Shown here in pieces: positions 1 through 10,214 of a stretch of DNA of 64,000 bases. The DNA comes from Caballeronia sp. SBC1 (GTDB taxonomy: Bacteria; Pseudomonadota; Gammaproteobacteria; Burkholderiales; Burkholderiaceae). Below the pieces are notes generated by a model, which was given only the letters and a program-made list of their open reading frames with translations, ran no database searches and was not told the origin of the DNA. Within the stretch, counting starts at the first letter, position 1. The number at the start of each line of letters is the position of its first letter. The stretch lies in assembly GCF_011493005.1 (NCBI RefSeq), contig NZ_CP049156.1:2666001-2730000 (forward strand), written 5' to 3'. The translations under genes and the position numbers were made by a program.

Positions 1-386
1 GCGTGAAAATCGACCTGATCGTGCGGGGTGTCTGCGCGTTGAAACCCGGCGTGGAGGACCTGTCCGAGAATATTACGGTGCGCTCCATCGTTGGACGTTT
101 TCTCGAACATCACCGCATCTTTTATTTTTACGCGGGAGGAGAAGAGAAGGTGTATTTGTCGAGCGCAGACTGGATGGACCGCAACCTCTTCCGGCGCGTG
201 GAAGTGGCATTTCCCGTAAACGACCGGCGCCTGAAACGGCGCGTGATTGCCGAAGGCCTGTCAGTGTTTCTCGGCGATAACCAGTCAGCATGGCTCATGC
301 AAAGTGACGGGCACTATAAGCGGCGGCGTCCGGGCAAGTCCATGCGCAGTGCGCAACTCGGCCTGCTCGCGAAATTCTGCCCTTGA
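1..386 (+). CDS. ppk1: Polyphosphate kinase 1, C-terminal fragment (cut by window edge)
   Basis: Only the last ~128 codons are in the window; the reading frame is open through base 1 (third frame), so the gene starts outside. The fragment carries the PPK1 C-terminal domain signature: RGVCALKPG, then SENITVRSIVGRFLEH, a RIFYF strand, the SADWM.RN segment and RRVEV.FPV. PPK1 reversibly makes polyphosphate from ATP. It converges on phoR at the end of the phosphate regulon, a common arrangement in this group that links polyphosphate synthesis to phosphate supply. The GTG at base 3 is an internal valine codon, not a start. Confidence 0.95.
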   Translation, partial: VKIDLIVRGVCALKPGVEDLSENITVRSIVGRFLEHHRIFYFYAGGEEKVYLSSADWMDRNLFRRVEVAFPVNDRRLKRRVIAEGLSVFLGDNQSAWLMQSDGHYKRRRPGKSMRSAQLGLLAKFCP

Positions 387-397
387 TTTACTGACTG

Positions 398-441
398 GCG
401 GCTTGAAAGCGGCCTGAAGGCGCGCTGCTTCAAGCCGCTTT
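398..441. terminator. Bidirectional terminator between ppk1 and phoR
   Basis: A 10-bp perfect inverted repeat (GCGGCTTGAA at 398-407, TTCAAGCCGC at 429-438) with a 21-nt loop lies between the convergent ppk1 and phoR stops. A short T-rich run follows on the plus strand. The loop is long and the T run short, so strength is uncertain. Confidence 0.55.
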
Positions 442-462
442 ACACCCTTTCCTCACCTCCTT

Positions 463-1776
463 TCAAGCGGCGATCGATTTTCTCAACGCCGTGCGCGCGG
501 CCGAAAACTTCACCGAGAAGGTGCTTCCCCGCCCTTCCTCGCTCTTGATTTCGAGGTCGGCCAGATGGCGTTGCAACACATGCTTTACGATCGCCAGCCC
601 AAGGCCCGTGCCGCCGGTATCGCGCGAGCGGCTTCTATCCACACGATAAAACCGCTCGGTCAAACGCGGAATATGTTCAGCCGGAATACCGAGCCCGCTA
701 TCGCGCACTGTAAACACCGCGCGATCACGAATGCGCTGCCACGAAACGTCAATTGTTCCGCCATCCGGCGTATAGCGAATCGCATTCGTCACCAGATTCG
801 CGAGCGCGCTGACAATCTCCGTTTCCGAGCCGGACACCGTCAACGCTTCATCAACATCGAATGTAATTCTATGTCGGCCATTCGAAAGATTATCGGCGTC
901 TTCTTCAAGGTGGCGCAGGACCGCGCGCATATCGAGAACATCGTCGCCGGGCGGTTTGACATCGCCCTCCAGATTCGCGAGCACGAGCAGATCGCGCACA
1001 ATATTTTGCATCCGCGAAGACTGCTGCTCCATCATCTCCAGATAACGCGCCCGGTCTGCTTCATTCAGCGGCAACTCGCGCATGGTTTCAAGAAAGCCGG
1101 ACAGCACGGTCAACGGTGTCTTCAACTCGTGCGATACGTTCGCGACAAAATCGCGGCGCATGGAATCCGTTCTTTCCAGTTCCGTTATGTCCTGAGTCAA
1201 AATCAGTTTCCGGTTTTCACCGTAGGGGAATATTTGCACCGACAACACATGTTGCCGGTTCAGCCCCATCCCGCGCATTACCAGCACCGTCTCAAAGTGC
1301 TGCGAGGCGAGATAACGGACGAAGTCCGGTTGACGCACGAGATGCGTGATGTGCTGGCGCAGATCGCGTTTGGCGTCCAGTCCGAAATGGGTTTCAGCGA
1401 TAGCGTTGCACCACTCTATCTGATCGCTGTCGTCGAGCATGGCCACGCCATTGGGCGACGCCTGGATACCCTGGATAAACCGTGAATGCTGCTGCTCAAC
1501 CTGGCGCACCTGCGCGTGCCAGCGCTTCGCAAGCTTATGCAGCCGATAATAAATCTCGCCCCACACGCCCGGCGCGCTCGGCACTTCGCCATACACGGGC
1601 GCGTCGAGCAAACGCCACAAGCGCTGCGTATGAAAGGTGGTAAAGAGGGTTTGCAGAACCAGCATGACGATCGCGAAACAGAGCGCGACGCGCACTCCGA
1701 ACAGCACGCCAACAATCCCGCCCAATACCGCGAGCAACGCGAGGGACACGAGGGAACGCGTCCAGATGATATTCAT
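463..1776 (-). CDS. phoR: Phosphate regulon sensor histidine kinase PhoR
   Basis: 437 aa. Two hydrophobic segments lie in the first ~40 residues (PhoR has no large periplasmic domain), followed by a PAS-like region around 100-190, the H-box FVANVSHELKTPLTVLSG with the phosphorylated His, and the N, G1 and G2 boxes (NLVTNAIRYTP, DSGLGIP, GTGLGLAIVKH). It phosphorylates PhoB under phosphate limitation and is held off by the Pst transporter with PhoU. It is the last gene of the leftward pst-pho series, 75 bp after phoB. The ATG at 1776 begins the first membrane segment and fits the family length. Confidence 0.97.
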   Translation of the reverse strand: MNIIWTRSLVSLALLAVLGGIVGVLFGVRVALCFAIVMLVLQTLFTTFHTQRLWRLLDAPVYGEVPSAPGVWGEIYYRLHKLAKRWHAQVRQVEQQHSRFIQGIQASPNGVAMLDDSDQIEWCNAIAETHFGLDAKRDLRQHITHLVRQPDFVRYLASQHFETVLVMRGMGLNRQHVLSVQIFPYGENRKLILTQDITELERTDSMRRDFVANVSHELKTPLTVLSGFLETMRELPLNEADRARYLEMMEQQSSRMQNIVRDLLVLANLEGDVKPPGDDVLDMRAVLRHLEEDADNLSNGRHRITFDVDEALTVSGSETEIVSALANLVTNAIRYTPDGGTIDVSWQRIRDRAVFTVRDSGLGIPAEHIPRLTERFYRVDRSRSRDTGGTGLGLAIVKHVLQRHLADLEIKSEEGRGSTFSVKFSAARTALRKSIAA

Positions 1777-1851
1777 GAATTAGCGGATCGAGATTATTGC
1801 CACGCGACCACGATTGGCCGCGGGCTCCATTCACTCTTCTCATTTACCCCA

Positions 1852-2559
1852 TCAAGCACTCTTGGCTAGTCTGTAACCACTGCCACGAACCGTTTCAATC
1901 ATAGCATCGCAACCAGCGGGCTTTAAGGCTGCACGCAGTCGCTTGATATGCACGTCCACCGTCCGCTCTTCCACGAATACGTGATCGCCCCACACCTGAT
2001 CCAGCAATTGCGTGCGGCTATGCACGCGCTCAGGGTGCGTCATGAAGAAATGCAGCAAGCGGAACTCGGTCGGTCCGAGATCGAGCTTGATATCGTCGGC
2101 ATGATCGTTCGTCGCCGCCGCCACCCTGTGGGTAGCCGGATCGAGACGCAAGCCGTTGATTGCGACCACGTCTTCCGTCAATTGCGGCGCGCGCCGGCGC
2201 AATACCGCCTTGATCCGCGCCATCAATTCTTTCGGCGAAAATGGCTTCGTCACATAATCGTCCGCACCAATTTCAAGTCCGAGCACCTTGTCCTGCTCAT
2301 CGCCACGGGCGGTGAGCATGATGATCGGAATATGTTTCGTGCGTTCATTGCCACGCAATTCCCGCGCAAAGGCGATGCCGGATTTACCCGGCAGCATCCA
2401 GTCGAGAAGCACCAGGTCGGGCAAGACGTCGCTGATCAGGTTTTGCGCCTGTTCCGCGTTATAAGCACGAATGGGGCAATGGCCCGCGTGTTGCAGATTC
2501 ACCGAAATCAATTCGGAAATCGCGGGTTCGTCTTCTATAACGAGAATGCTGCTGGGCAT
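1852..2559 (-). CDS. phoB: Phosphate regulon response regulator PhoB
   Basis: 235 aa OmpR-family regulator. The receiver domain (about 1-120) has the acidic pocket (IEDEP), phospho-acceptor Asp in LVLLDWMLPG, the T in MLTARG and the K in TKPFSPKEL. The C-terminal winged helix (about 135-232) has the TVDVHIKRLRAAL recognition helix. PhoB-P binds Pho boxes such as those before pstS. I chose the ATG at 2559, which has AGAGG six bases upstream, over a GTG two codons earlier. Confidence 0.97.
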   Translation of the reverse strand: MPSSILVIEDEPAISELISVNLQHAGHCPIRAYNAEQAQNLISDVLPDLVLLDWMLPGKSGIAFARELRGNERTKHIPIIMLTARGDEQDKVLGLEIGADDYVTKPFSPKELMARIKAVLRRRAPQLTEDVVAINGLRLDPATHRVAAATNDHADDIKLDLGPTEFRLLHFFMTHPERVHSRTQLLDQVWGDHVFVEERTVDVHIKRLRAALKPAGCDAMIETVRGSGYRLAKSA

Positions 2560-2619
2560 CGGCACCTCTGTAACCTTCTTCGCGTAAATTAAACAGCCAA
2601 CATTGGGATCAGAAAGGAA

Positions 2620-3324
2620 TCAGCTCAGTGCTTCGCGCTCGAGTTGATCGCGCGACACATGGCGGACATCCGTCCCCTTCACAATGTAAATAATGAATTC
2701 CGCAATGTTTTTCGCGTGATCGCCAATCCGTTCGACCGCTTTAGCGATGAACAGATAATCGAGGCCCGCCGAAATCATGCGCGGATCTTCCATCATGTAC
2801 GTCACCAGCTTGCGCACGAACGCGCGAAATTCTTCGTCGATGGCTTTGTCGTCCCGGACGATTTGAGCGGCGGCGACCGTATCCAGACGCGCGAATGCAT
2901 CTAGCGCACGGCGCAGGATGGAGACCGCCATTTCGCCGGACAACTTGATCTCCGCGATATTGACGTTACGCCCCATGCCGTCTTCGTTGATGCGCCTTAC
3001 GCGTTTGGCGATCTTTTCAGCTTCGTCGCCGGCGCGCTCAAGATTCGTAATCGTTTTCGAAATGGCCATCAACAAACGCAAGTCACGCGCGGCCGGTTGC
3101 CGACGCGCGATGATGTTGCTGCATTCCTCGTCGATCTCGACTTCCATGGTGTTCAGACGCGTCTCGGCGAGCACCACCGCTTCGACAATATCCATGTCGA
3201 ACGTATTGAGCGCCTGCATGGCGTTGATGATCTGAGACTCGACCAGACCGCCCATTTCCAGCACCTTCGATGACACCGCATTCAGATCGGCGTCGAACTG
3301 GCTCGACAAATGTTTATCGGACAT
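2620..3324 (-). CDS. phoU: Phosphate transport regulator PhoU
   Basis: 234 aa, almost entirely helical with the two repeated three-helix PhoU domains. Characteristic metal-binding acidic patches are visible, as in DIVEAVVLAETRLNTMEVEIDEE and the second-repeat segment around DKAIDEEFRAF. PhoU couples the Pst transporter state to PhoR, silencing the Pho regulon in phosphate-rich conditions. It sits between pstB and phoB. A strong AGGAG lies just upstream of the ATG at 3324. Confidence 0.96.
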   Translation of the reverse strand: MSDKHLSSQFDADLNAVSSKVLEMGGLVESQIINAMQALNTFDMDIVEAVVLAETRLNTMEVEIDEECSNIIARRQPAARDLRLLMAISKTITNLERAGDEAEKIAKRVRRINEDGMGRNVNIAEIKLSGEMAVSILRRALDAFARLDTVAAAQIVRDDKAIDEEFRAFVRKLVTYMMEDPRMISAGLDYLFIAKAVERIGDHAKNIAEFIIYIVKGTDVRHVSRDQLEREALS

Positions 3325-3395
3325 ATGTGCTCCTGAAGTCCTTTTTTAGCCCGTATGACTTAGCGACAACTTGGCGACAAACTCAGCCGTGCCAC

Positions 3396-4286
3396 TCAAC
3401 CAAACCGGCCGGTAATGTAGTCTTCCGTTTCCTTGCGGGACGGCTTGATGAAGATCTTTTCTGTATCGCCGAATTCAATCAATTCGCCCAGATACATATA
3501 AGCAGTGTAGTCCGAACAACGCGCCGCCTGCTGCATGTTGTGCGTGACGATCACCACCGTGTAATCATCCTTGAGTTCGGCGATCAATTCTTCAATGCGG
3601 CCCGTCGAAATCGGGTCGAGCGCGGAACACGGTTCGTCGAGTAACAGCACTTCCGGGCGGATTGCAATGCCGCGTGCAATGCACAGGCGCTGCTGTTGTC
3701 CACCCGACAGGCCATAGCCGCTTTGTTGCAGCTTGTCCTTCACTTCGTTCCAGAGCGCCGCTTTCGTGAGCGCCCATTCCACGCGGTCGTCCATCTCCGA
3801 GCGTGACAGTTGCTCGAACATCTTTACGCCGAACGCAATATTGTCGTAGATCGACATGGGAAACGGAGTCGGCTTCTGGAACACCATGCCCACTCGCGCA
3901 CGCAGCAGCGAGATGTCGCGGCTGGTATCGAGCAGGTTGTTGCCGTCCATCAGGATCTCGCCTTCCGCCCGCTGCTCCGGATAAAGCGCGTACATCTTGT
4001 TGAACGTACGCAGCAGCGTGGACTTGCCGCACCCCGACGGGCCGATGAACGCCGTCACCTTATGCTCAGGAATCCGCAGGTTAATGTTCTTCAGTGCATG
4101 AAACTTGTTGTAGAAGAAATTGAGGTTGTTCACCTCGATCTTCGGTTTCATCGATCCGGCCGGTGACGCATGATGGGCCGGCTTGAAGCTGCCGGGCACG
4201 GCGCCGCGCTCAACCGTGCTGGAGTTGTCACCGCTGCCGGCCGGATTAGCGCCCCGGGCGCTCACATCGCTTGCGACTGTGTTCAT
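3396..4286 (-). CDS. pstB: Phosphate ABC transporter ATP-binding protein PstB
   Basis: 296 aa. The ABC ATPase has Walker [10 protein letters not shown], signature LSGGQQQR, Walker [14 protein letters not shown] and H-loop VIVTHNM. It energises phosphate uptake by PstSCA. The N-terminus carries about 45 residues, low in complexity (Ala, Gly, Ser), before the usual beginning at [15 protein letters not shown] kept the long start because it lies only 15 bp after pstA and has a GGCGGAAAT Shine-Dalgarno-like stretch, whereas the internal ATG at 4151 has no clear ribosome site. Confidence 0.95.
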   Translation of the reverse strand: MNTVASDVSARGANPAGSGDNSSTVERGAVPGSFKPAHHASPAGSMKPKIEVNNLNFFYNKFHALKNINLRIPEHKVTAFIGPSGCGKSTLLRTFNKMYALYPEQRAEGEILMDGNNLLDTSRDISLLRARVGMVFQKPTPFPMSIYDNIAFGVKMFEQLSRSEMDDRVEWALTKAALWNEVKDKLQQSGYGLSGGQQQRLCIARGIAIRPEVLLLDEPCSALDPISTGRIEELIAELKDDYTVVIVTHNMQQAARCSDYTAYMYLGELIEFGDTEKIFIKPSRKETEDYITGRFG

Positions 4287-4301
4287 GGAATGATTTCCGC
4301 C

Positions 4302-5198
4302 TTATTTTTTCGAGAAGATCGTGCGTGCCAGGATGTTCAGACCGAGCACGCCTAGCGTGATCAGGAACACGCCGGCCCACGCGAGCGCTTGCCATTGGGG
4401 GAACGGGCTCATCGCGAACTTGTAGATCGTGACGGGCAGGTTGGCCACTGGTTGATTCATGTCCCACGAGAAGAACTGGTTGGACAGCGCCGTGAAGAGC
4501 AGCGGTGCGGTTTCGCCAGTGATACGTGCAACGGCAAGCAAGACGCCCGTCACGATGCCGCTCACCGACGCCTTCAGCGTGATCGAACAAATCATCTTCC
4601 ACTTCGGCGTGCCGAGTGCGAAGGCCGCTTCACGCAGCGCGTTTGGCACGAGTCTCAGCATGTTTTCCGTCGTGCGGATCACGATAGGGATCTGCAGCAA
4701 AGCGAGCGCGATCACGCCGGCCCAGCCGCTGAAGCGCCCCATTTGCGCGACCACCAGCGCATACACGAACAAGCCGATCACAATCGACGGTGCCGACAGC
4801 AGGATGTCGTTGATGAAACGCGTCACGCTTGCGAGCCAGCGCTTGTCGCCATATTCGGCGAGATACACGCCCGCGAGAATCCCAAGCGGCGTGCCGACGA
4901 ACGTGGCGAGCAGCACAAGCATCAAGCTGCCGACAATCGCGTTCAGCAAGCCACCGCCATCGGTATTAGGCGGAGGCGTGTTCTGCGTGAACAGATCGAT
5001 CGACAAACCGCCGATGCCAAGCTTGACCGTGGTGAACAAAATCCACACGAGCCACAACAAGCCGAACGCCATGGCGGCCAGCGACAACACCAACGCGACC
5101 ACATTCTTGCCGCGGCGGCGCCGCTGCAACTTCATGCGCGTGGCTTCTTCCCGTTCCGGATTGCCGGAGCCGGGGAATTGAGTAGTGGTCCGGTTCAC
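4302..5198 (-). CDS. pstA: Phosphate ABC transporter permease PstA
   Basis: 298 aa integral membrane permease with about six hydrophobic segments and the BPD_transp_1 coupling motif region [20 protein letters not shown]. It forms the channel with PstC in the inner membrane. The start overlaps the pstC stop by 4 bp (ATGA), a sign of translational coupling. The cytoplasmic N-terminus includes a basic stretch (KLQRRRRGK). Confidence 0.96.
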   Translation of the reverse strand: MNRTTTQFPGSGNPEREEATRMKLQRRRRGKNVVALVLSLAAMAFGLLWLVWILFTTVKLGIGGLSIDLFTQNTPPPNTDGGGLLNAIVGSLMLVLLATFVGTPLGILAGVYLAEYGDKRWLASVTRFINDILLSAPSIVIGLFVYALVVAQMGRFSGWAGVIALALLQIPIVIRTTENMLRLVPNALREAAFALGTPKWKMICSITLKASVSGIVTGVLLAVARITGETAPLLFTALSNQFFSWDMNQPVANLPVTIYKFAMSPFPQWQALAWAGVFLITLGVLGLNILARTIFSKK

Positions 5199-6178
5199 TT
5201 GCCACCCTCCCCTTTTTCGAGGCGAAGCAGCATGATTTTGGACAGCGAGAGCACGATGAATGTAATCAGGAACAGGATCAAGCCGAGCTCCATCAATGCC
5301 GACGTGTGCAGGCCCGGACTCGCTTCCGCGAATTCGTTGGCGAGCGCCGAGGTAATGCTGTTGCCCGGAGAAAACAGCGAGACGTTGTCGAGCAGATTGG
5401 TATTGCCGATCACGAACGTCACCGCCATCGTTTCACCGAGCGCGCGGCCGAGGCCGAGCATCACGCCGCCAATCACACCGGTTCTCGTGAACGGCAGCAC
5501 GATCTTCCACATCACTTCCCACGTGGTGCAGCCAATGCCGTACGCCGATTCCTTCAGCAGCACCGGCGTGACCTCGAACACGTCGCGCATCACGGCCGCG
5601 ATGTACGGAATGATCATGATCGCCAGGATGACACCGGCACACAGGATACCGATACCGATAGGCGGCCCCTGGAAAAAGCGGCCGATAAACCAGACATCGC
5701 CGAGCAGCTTGCCCAGTGGTTTTTCGAAATACGTCGCAAAAATGGGCGAGAACACCAGCAGGCCCCACATGCCGTAGACAATCGACGGGATCGCTGCGAG
5801 CAGTTCAATTGCCACGCCGAGCGGCCGGCGCAGCCACGCGGGCGCGAGCTCGGTCAGGAACAGCGCAATGCCGAAGCTCACCGGCACGGCGATGATCAGC
5901 GCGATGATCGACGTGGCGATGGTGCCGTAGATAGGCACGAGCGCGCCGAAACTATCGGTCTGTGGATCCCAATCGGAACGCCAGAGAAAACTGAGACCAA
6001 ATTTTTGAAGCGTAGGCAGCGAGGCCACCACCAGCGACACAATTATGCCGCCTAGCAGCAGCAGCGTGACGACGGCGGAAAGCCGCGCCAGCCCACCGAA
6101 AACGATATCACCGAGTCGGCTCGGAGCGCGTTGAGCGCGGCTGGCGGGCGGAGTCGATGCGAGGTTGATGTCCGACAT
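5195..6178 (-). CDS. pstC: Phosphate ABC transporter permease PstC
   Basis: 327 aa from the ATG at 6178 (MSDINLAS). A longer frame reaches 6220, but its extra residues ([14 protein letters not shown]) look like translated leader. It has about six membrane segments and the permease coupling region [18 protein letters not shown]. It pairs with PstA for high-affinity phosphate import. The 83-bp gap to pstS shows no terminator, so pstS-pstC-pstA-pstB-phoU-phoB-phoR is probably one transcription unit. Confidence 0.95.
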   Translation of the reverse strand: MSDINLASTPPASRAQRAPSRLGDIVFGGLARLSAVVTLLLLGGIIVSLVVASLPTLQKFGLSFLWRSDWDPQTDSFGALVPIYGTIATSIIALIIAVPVSFGIALFLTELAPAWLRRPLGVAIELLAAIPSIVYGMWGLLVFSPIFATYFEKPLGKLLGDVWFIGRFFQGPPIGIGILCAGVILAIMIIPYIAAVMRDVFEVTPVLLKESAYGIGCTTWEVMWKIVLPFTRTGVIGGVMLGLGRALGETMAVTFVIGNTNLLDNVSLFSPGNSITSALANEFAEASPGLHTSALMELGLILFLITFIVLSLSKIMLLRLEKGEGGK

Positions 6179-6261
6179 GGGAACCTTCGGAAGGGCCGCG
6201 CGGCGGATGCCGCGCGGCAATACGGACCAAGAAGCCAGATGCTTGTTGCTAAACCTGCTGC

Positions 6262-7293
6262 TTACTGCGCGACGGCCTTGCCCGATGCGTCCTTAACCTT
6301 CGCTTTCCACTGCGTTTCGATTTCGGCGACTACCGAATCAGGCAACGGAATGTAGTCGAGGTCGTTGGCTGCTTGCGTACCGTTCTTGAACGCCCAGCCA
6401 AAGAACTTCAGCGTTTCCTCGCCTTGCGGTGCCTTGTCCTGCGTCGTGTGGAGCAGCACGAACGTCGCGCCTACGATCGGCCAAGCGTCCTTACCCGGCT
6501 CGTTCGTCAGGATCTGGTAGAACGACTTCGACCAGTCCGCGCCTGCTGCCGCAGCCTTGAACGTTTCCGTCTTCGGCTCGACCACTGCGCCCGACGAATT
6601 CTTCATGTCGACGTAGGTCATCTTGTTTTGCTTGGCGTACGCCCATTCCACGTAGCCGATAGCACCCGGCAAACGCTGAACGAACGCGGCGACGCCGTCG
6701 TTGCCCTTGCCGCCCGTGCCCGTCGGCCAGTTGACCGTCGAACCTTCACCCACCTTGCTCTTCCATTCGGCGTTCACCTTGGACAGATAGTTCGTCCAGA
6801 TGAAGCTCGTGCCCGATCCGTCAGCGCGGCGTACGACAGCAATGTCGTCATCCGGCAGCTTCAGCTTCGGATTCAGCGCGACGATAGCCGGGTCATTCCA
6901 CTTCTTGATCTTGCCAAGGTAGATGTCGCCGAGAACTTCACCCGACAGCACCATCTCGCCCGCCTTGACACCCGGCACGTTGATCGCCGGAACTACGCCG
7001 CCAACCACTGTCGGAAACTGGAAAAGCCCCTGCTTTGCCAGTTCGTCGTCCTTCAGCGGTGCGTCCGAGCCAGCGAAATCCACCGTCTTTGCGATGATTT
7101 GCTTGATGCCGCCCGAGGAACCGATACCTTGGTAGTTAACCTTGCCGCCGCCCGACTTCTGGTACGTATCGGCCCATTTCGTGTAAATCGGTGCAGCGAA
7201 GGTGCTGCCCGCGCCGGTGATGTCCGCAGCTTGAGCCGACATCGCAAACATTGCGCCGACGATGCCTGCGAGCGCGGTGTGCATCAATTTCAT
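6262..7293 (-). CDS. pstS: Periplasmic phosphate-binding protein PstS
   Basis: 343 aa with a clear Sec signal peptide (hydrophobic core [11 protein letters not shown], cleavage after AQA) and the PstS phosphate-binding segments [13 protein letters not shown] near the N-terminus, DFAGSDAPL, and [15 protein letters not shown]. It captures phosphate in the periplasm and hands it to PstC/PstA. It is the first gene of the operon and is preceded by two Pho-box-like sites and a suitably spaced -10. Confidence 0.97.
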   Translation of the reverse strand: MKLMHTALAGIVGAMFAMSAQAADITGAGSTFAAPIYTKWADTYQKSGGGKVNYQGIGSSGGIKQIIAKTVDFAGSDAPLKDDELAKQGLFQFPTVVGGVVPAINVPGVKAGEMVLSGEVLGDIYLGKIKKWNDPAIVALNPKLKLPDDDIAVVRRADGSGTSFIWTNYLSKVNAEWKSKVGEGSTVNWPTGTGGKGNDGVAAFVQRLPGAIGYVEWAYAKQNKMTYVDMKNSSGAVVEPKTETFKAAAAGADWSKSFYQILTNEPGKDAWPIVGATFVLLHTTQDKAPQGEETLKFFGWAFKNGTQAANDLDYIPLPDSVVAEIETQWKAKVKDASGKAVAQ

Positions 7294-7333
7294 GTGATCT
7301 CCAGGGTTGTGAGCAAGTGGCTCGACACCGCGA

Positions 7334-7388
7334 AGGATAGGGGCTCAATGTGACAGTCCGATGACTAATGATGAAGCCAGCGTGACAA
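7334..7388 (-). promoter_or_regulatory. Two PhoB-binding sites (Pho boxes) and -10 of the pst promoter
   Basis: On the minus strand there are four 7-mers resembling CTGTCAT, arranged as two 7-4-7 units: TTGTCAC gctg GCTTCAT at 7388-7371 and TAGTCAT cgga CTGTCAC at 7367-7350. The second unit is followed after 10 bp by a -10-like TATCCT (7339-7334). This is the normal layout of a PhoB-activated promoter, where the box replaces the -35. pstS starts 57 bp beyond the second box. The first unit is the weaker match. Confidence 0.75.
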
Positions 7389-7603
7389 CAGGCTTACGAT
7401 CGCGAAAGTTTATAGTGCGGCGGTTTGCCGGCCGAGGCTTGAGGGGCGGCTGTTGAGGCGGTCCGGAGAGGTTTCTTTCAATTACTTTTTGGCCGAACAA
7501 TGCCGTGTAATGTCGTAAGCCGAGGGATTCAATTTTTTGAGAGCGATCGTTCTTTTTAAATGCTCCGATACTTGGAATTGACAGCGGCAGTGGCGCACAA
7601 GCA

Positions 7604-7633
7604 AAAACGCCACGGCGCAAACCGTGGCGTTTT
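7604..7633 (-). terminator. Intrinsic terminator of glmM
   Basis: A perfect 12-bp stem, AAAACGCCACGG / CCGTGGCGTTTT, with a 6-nt loop and T runs on both sides, lies 23 bp after the glmM stop. It separates the rlmE-ftsH-folP-glmM series from the pst promoter. Confidence 0.9.
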
Positions 7634-7656
7634 CAGTATCGAAGCTTTCGCTACGC

Positions 7657-9015
7657 TCAGGTTGTTGCGTCCCTTACGACCTTCGCAATGCTTTCGGCGT
7701 GCGCGACCGCATCCGCTTCCGACGCGGCTTCCACCATCACTCGCAGCACTGGCTCCGTTCCCGACGCGCGGATCAGCACCCGGCCATGCGATTCCAGCGC
7801 GCGCTCGGCGCCCGCAATCGCCTGCTTGATGGCGCTGCTGCTCTTCCAGTCGGCGTCCGGACCCATGCGCACGTTGATCAGCTTCTGCGGGAACAACGTC
7901 ACGCCGTCGAGCAGGTCGGCTAACGGCTTGCCGCCGCGTTTTATTGCCGCAAGCACGAGCAGCGCCGAAACAATGCCGTCGCCCGTGGAGTGCCGGTCAA
8001 GTGACAGGATATGTCCCGACCCTTCCGCGCCCAGCATCCAGTTGTTCTCTCGCAGCTTTTCGAGCACGTAGCGGTCGCCTACGGCCGCGCGTACGAACTG
8101 CACGCCGGCCTGCTTCAGCGCAACCTCTACCGCCATGTTCGTCATCAGCGTGCCGACAGCGCCATCCACGTGCCCATCCGTCGCAATGCGATCCTTGACC
8201 AGCACATACAGCAACTCGTCGCCGTTGTAGAGCCGTCCCGAGGCATCAACGACCTGCAGGCGATCCGCATCGCCATCAAGCGCAATGCCGATATCCGCAC
8301 GATGCTCCTTCACCGCGCGCACCAAAGCGTCGGGCGCTGTGGCACCCACGCCGTCGTTGATATTGAAGCCATTCGGCGACACGCCGATCGTCACCACTTC
8401 CGCGCCCAGCTCGTGGAAAACCTGCGGCGCGACGTCGTACGCGGCGCCGTGTGCGCAGTCGACCACCAGCTTGAGACCGTGCAAATCGAAGCTGGCCGGG
8501 AACGTACTCTTGCAGAATTCGATGTAGCGGCCACGAGCGTCGTCCAGCCGGCGCGCCTTGCCCAATAGTTCGGACGGTGCACAGGACATGGGTTCGTCAA
8601 GTTGCGCTTCAATCTGCAACTCGACTTCGTCCGGGAGCTTATTGCCATCGGCGGAGAAAAACTTGATGCCGTTATCGTAGTACGGGTTATGCGATGCGCT
8701 GATCACCACGCCCGCCGCCAGGCGCAAGGCCCGCGTCAGGTAGGCGACGCCCGGCGTGGGCATCGGGCCGGCCAGCATGACATCGACGCCCGCCGCCGAA
8801 AAACCCGACTCCAGCGCCGCTTCCAGCATGTACCCCGACACCCGCGTGTCCTTGCCGATCAGCACCGTCGGACGGCTGCCCCGCTGAGCCCATTGATCGG
8901 CTCCCGCCAGCACTTTTCCGGCCGCATAACCGAGCCGCAACACGAAATCAGGCGTGATCGGAGCGTCACCGACCTTGCCGCGAATACCATCTGTTCCAAA
9001 ATATCGACGTGCCAT
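7657..9015 (-). CDS. glmM: Phosphoglucosamine mutase GlmM
   Basis: 452 aa. It interconverts glucosamine-6-P and glucosamine-1-P, the step before GlmU in UDP-GlcNAc synthesis. Visible motifs: N-terminal YFGTDGIRG, catalytic phosphoserine loop [15 protein letters not shown] (Ser108), metal loop DGDADR, sugar loop GEGSGH and phosphate loop RASGTEP. A TTG eight codons upstream (9039) keeps the frame open, but the family starts at MARRYFG, so the ATG at 9015 is used. folP lies 93 bp upstream; the folP-glmM order is widespread in proteobacteria. Confidence 0.97.
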   Translation of the reverse strand: MARRYFGTDGIRGKVGDAPITPDFVLRLGYAAGKVLAGADQWAQRGSRPTVLIGKDTRVSGYMLEAALESGFSAAGVDVMLAGPMPTPGVAYLTRALRLAAGVVISASHNPYYDNGIKFFSADGNKLPDEVELQIEAQLDEPMSCAPSELLGKARRLDDARGRYIEFCKSTFPASFDLHGLKLVVDCAHGAAYDVAPQVFHELGAEVVTIGVSPNGFNINDGVGATAPDALVRAVKEHRADIGIALDGDADRLQVVDASGRLYNGDELLYVLVKDRIATDGHVDGAVGTLMTNMAVEVALKQAGVQFVRAAVGDRYVLEKLRENNWMLGAEGSGHILSLDRHSTGDGIVSALLVLAAIKRGGKPLADLLDGVTLFPQKLINVRMGPDADWKSSSAIKQAIAGAERALESHGRVLIRASGTEPVLRVMVEAASEADAVAHAESIAKVVRDATT

Positions 9016-9108
9016 CGTTTCGTTCTTATCCTTGCGCAAAAATTAAACGCGAACTGTGAATTCCAATATTTTCAAGGTAGCGCAATGCGTGTGCCGTCAA
9101 AATGCCGC

Positions 9109-10005
9109 TCATTGAGTCGGGTTGTGCGCGGCACGCACCGCGTGCCATACCTTCAATGCATCGGCAGTCGCCGCGACGTCGTGCACGCGCACAATAGCCG
9201 CGCCTCGCTCGGCCGCGCACACCGCCGCCGCCACGCTCGCCGCTATGCGCTCGACCGGTTGCGTTCGTCCGGTCACCGCGCCAAGCATCGACTTGCGCGA
9301 CATTCCAGCCAGTAACGGGGCTCGCGAATTCGCAGGCCGGGTTTCGGTGAAATGCGCCAGCAAAGCGTAATTATGATCGATTACGGACTTGCCGAACCCA
9401 AACCCGGGATCGAGGCAGATCCGCTCCGCGCTGACTCCCTCCGCCGTCAAGGTACGCAGCCGTTCCTCGAAAAATTCCCGTACCTCCTCCACGACATCGC
9501 GGTACACAGGCTCATGCATCTGCATGGTTTGCGGCTCGCCAAGCATGTGCATGACGCAGATCCCGCACGTGCTATCCCTGACCGCATCGAGCGCGCCTTC
9601 ACGACGCAAACCCCAGATGTCGTTGACCATATCCGCGCCGGCGGTCAGTGCAGCTCGCATGACCGCAGGTTTGTAGGTGTCGATGGAGAGCGGCACACCC
9701 GCTGACCGCAACGCTTCGATTACCGGGATCACTCGTTCAAGTTCTTCGTCCAGCGGGACGGGCGGCGCGCCTGGGCGGGTCGACTCACCGCCAATATCGA
9801 TCATGTCGGCACCGTCGCGAATCATGTCGGCGGCCTGTGCCAGCGCCGCGTCGCGCGCAACGAAACGACCGCCATCTGAAAACGAATCCGGTGTGACATT
9901 GAGAATGCCCATGATCAACGGGCGCTCGAAGCTCAGCGTGAACCGGCCGCATTGAAGCGGTTGAGCAGCGGTATGAAACCTGTTCGGAAGAGGTGAAGAC
10001 AGCAT
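9109..10005 (-). CDS. folP: Dihydropteroate synthase FolP
   Basis: 298 aa TIM-barrel enzyme that condenses p-aminobenzoate with dihydropterin pyrophosphate in folate synthesis; it is the sulfonamide target. Signatures: IMGILNVTPDSFSDGG, DMIDIGGESTRPGA, and RICLDPGFGFGKS with the downstream lysine/arginine phosphate site. About 25 residues precede the first strand (LPNRFHTAAQPLQCGRFTLSF), usual for this group. It lies between ftsH and glmM in the same orientation. Confidence 0.96.
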   Translation of the reverse strand: MLSSPLPNRFHTAAQPLQCGRFTLSFERPLIMGILNVTPDSFSDGGRFVARDAALAQAADMIRDGADMIDIGGESTRPGAPPVPLDEELERVIPVIEALRSAGVPLSIDTYKPAVMRAALTAGADMVNDIWGLRREGALDAVRDSTCGICVMHMLGEPQTMQMHEPVYRDVVEEVREFFEERLRTLTAEGVSAERICLDPGFGFGKSVIDHNYALLAHFTETRPANSRAPLLAGMSRKSMLGAVTGRTQPVERIAASVAAAVCAAERGAAIVRVHDVAATADALKVWHAVRAAHNPTQ

Positions 10006-10160
10006 GGTGGCCCAGCCAGACGATGATGAAGCTACGTTTGTAGATTTGTAGACGCCGATCGATCCGCTATTTCAAAGCCCGTACGGCCGGAGGCTCAAAC
10101 AATCGCGAGTCCAAACCGATGAACCTGCGCCAGGCGGTCCTAAAAGCGAGCCTCAACGGA

Positions 10161-10190
10161 AAAGGGCTGGTGTGACAAACACACCAGCCC
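10161..10190 (-). terminator. Intrinsic terminator of ftsH
   Basis: An 11-bp perfect stem (GGGCTGGTGTG at 10164-10174 with its complement at 10180-10190), a 5-nt loop and a TTTT run on the minus strand, just past the ftsH stop. folP and glmM downstream therefore need either read-through or their own promoter. Confidence 0.85.
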
Positions 10191-10214
10191 CTTCTAAATT
10201 GCCTCAGGATCGCG

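Noticed and set aside
1852..2565. GTG at 2565 as the phoB start
   Set aside because: It overlaps the AGAGG ribosome site that serves the ATG at 2559.
4389..5777. Long plus-strand frame of 462 codons opposite pstA and pstC
   Set aside because: It is antisense to two clear permeases; its translation is Arg/His/Gln-rich with no family pattern, as expected in high-GC DNA.
7345..7620. 91-codon minus-strand frame between pstS and glmM
   Set aside because: It covers the Pho boxes and the glmM terminator and has no family resemblance.
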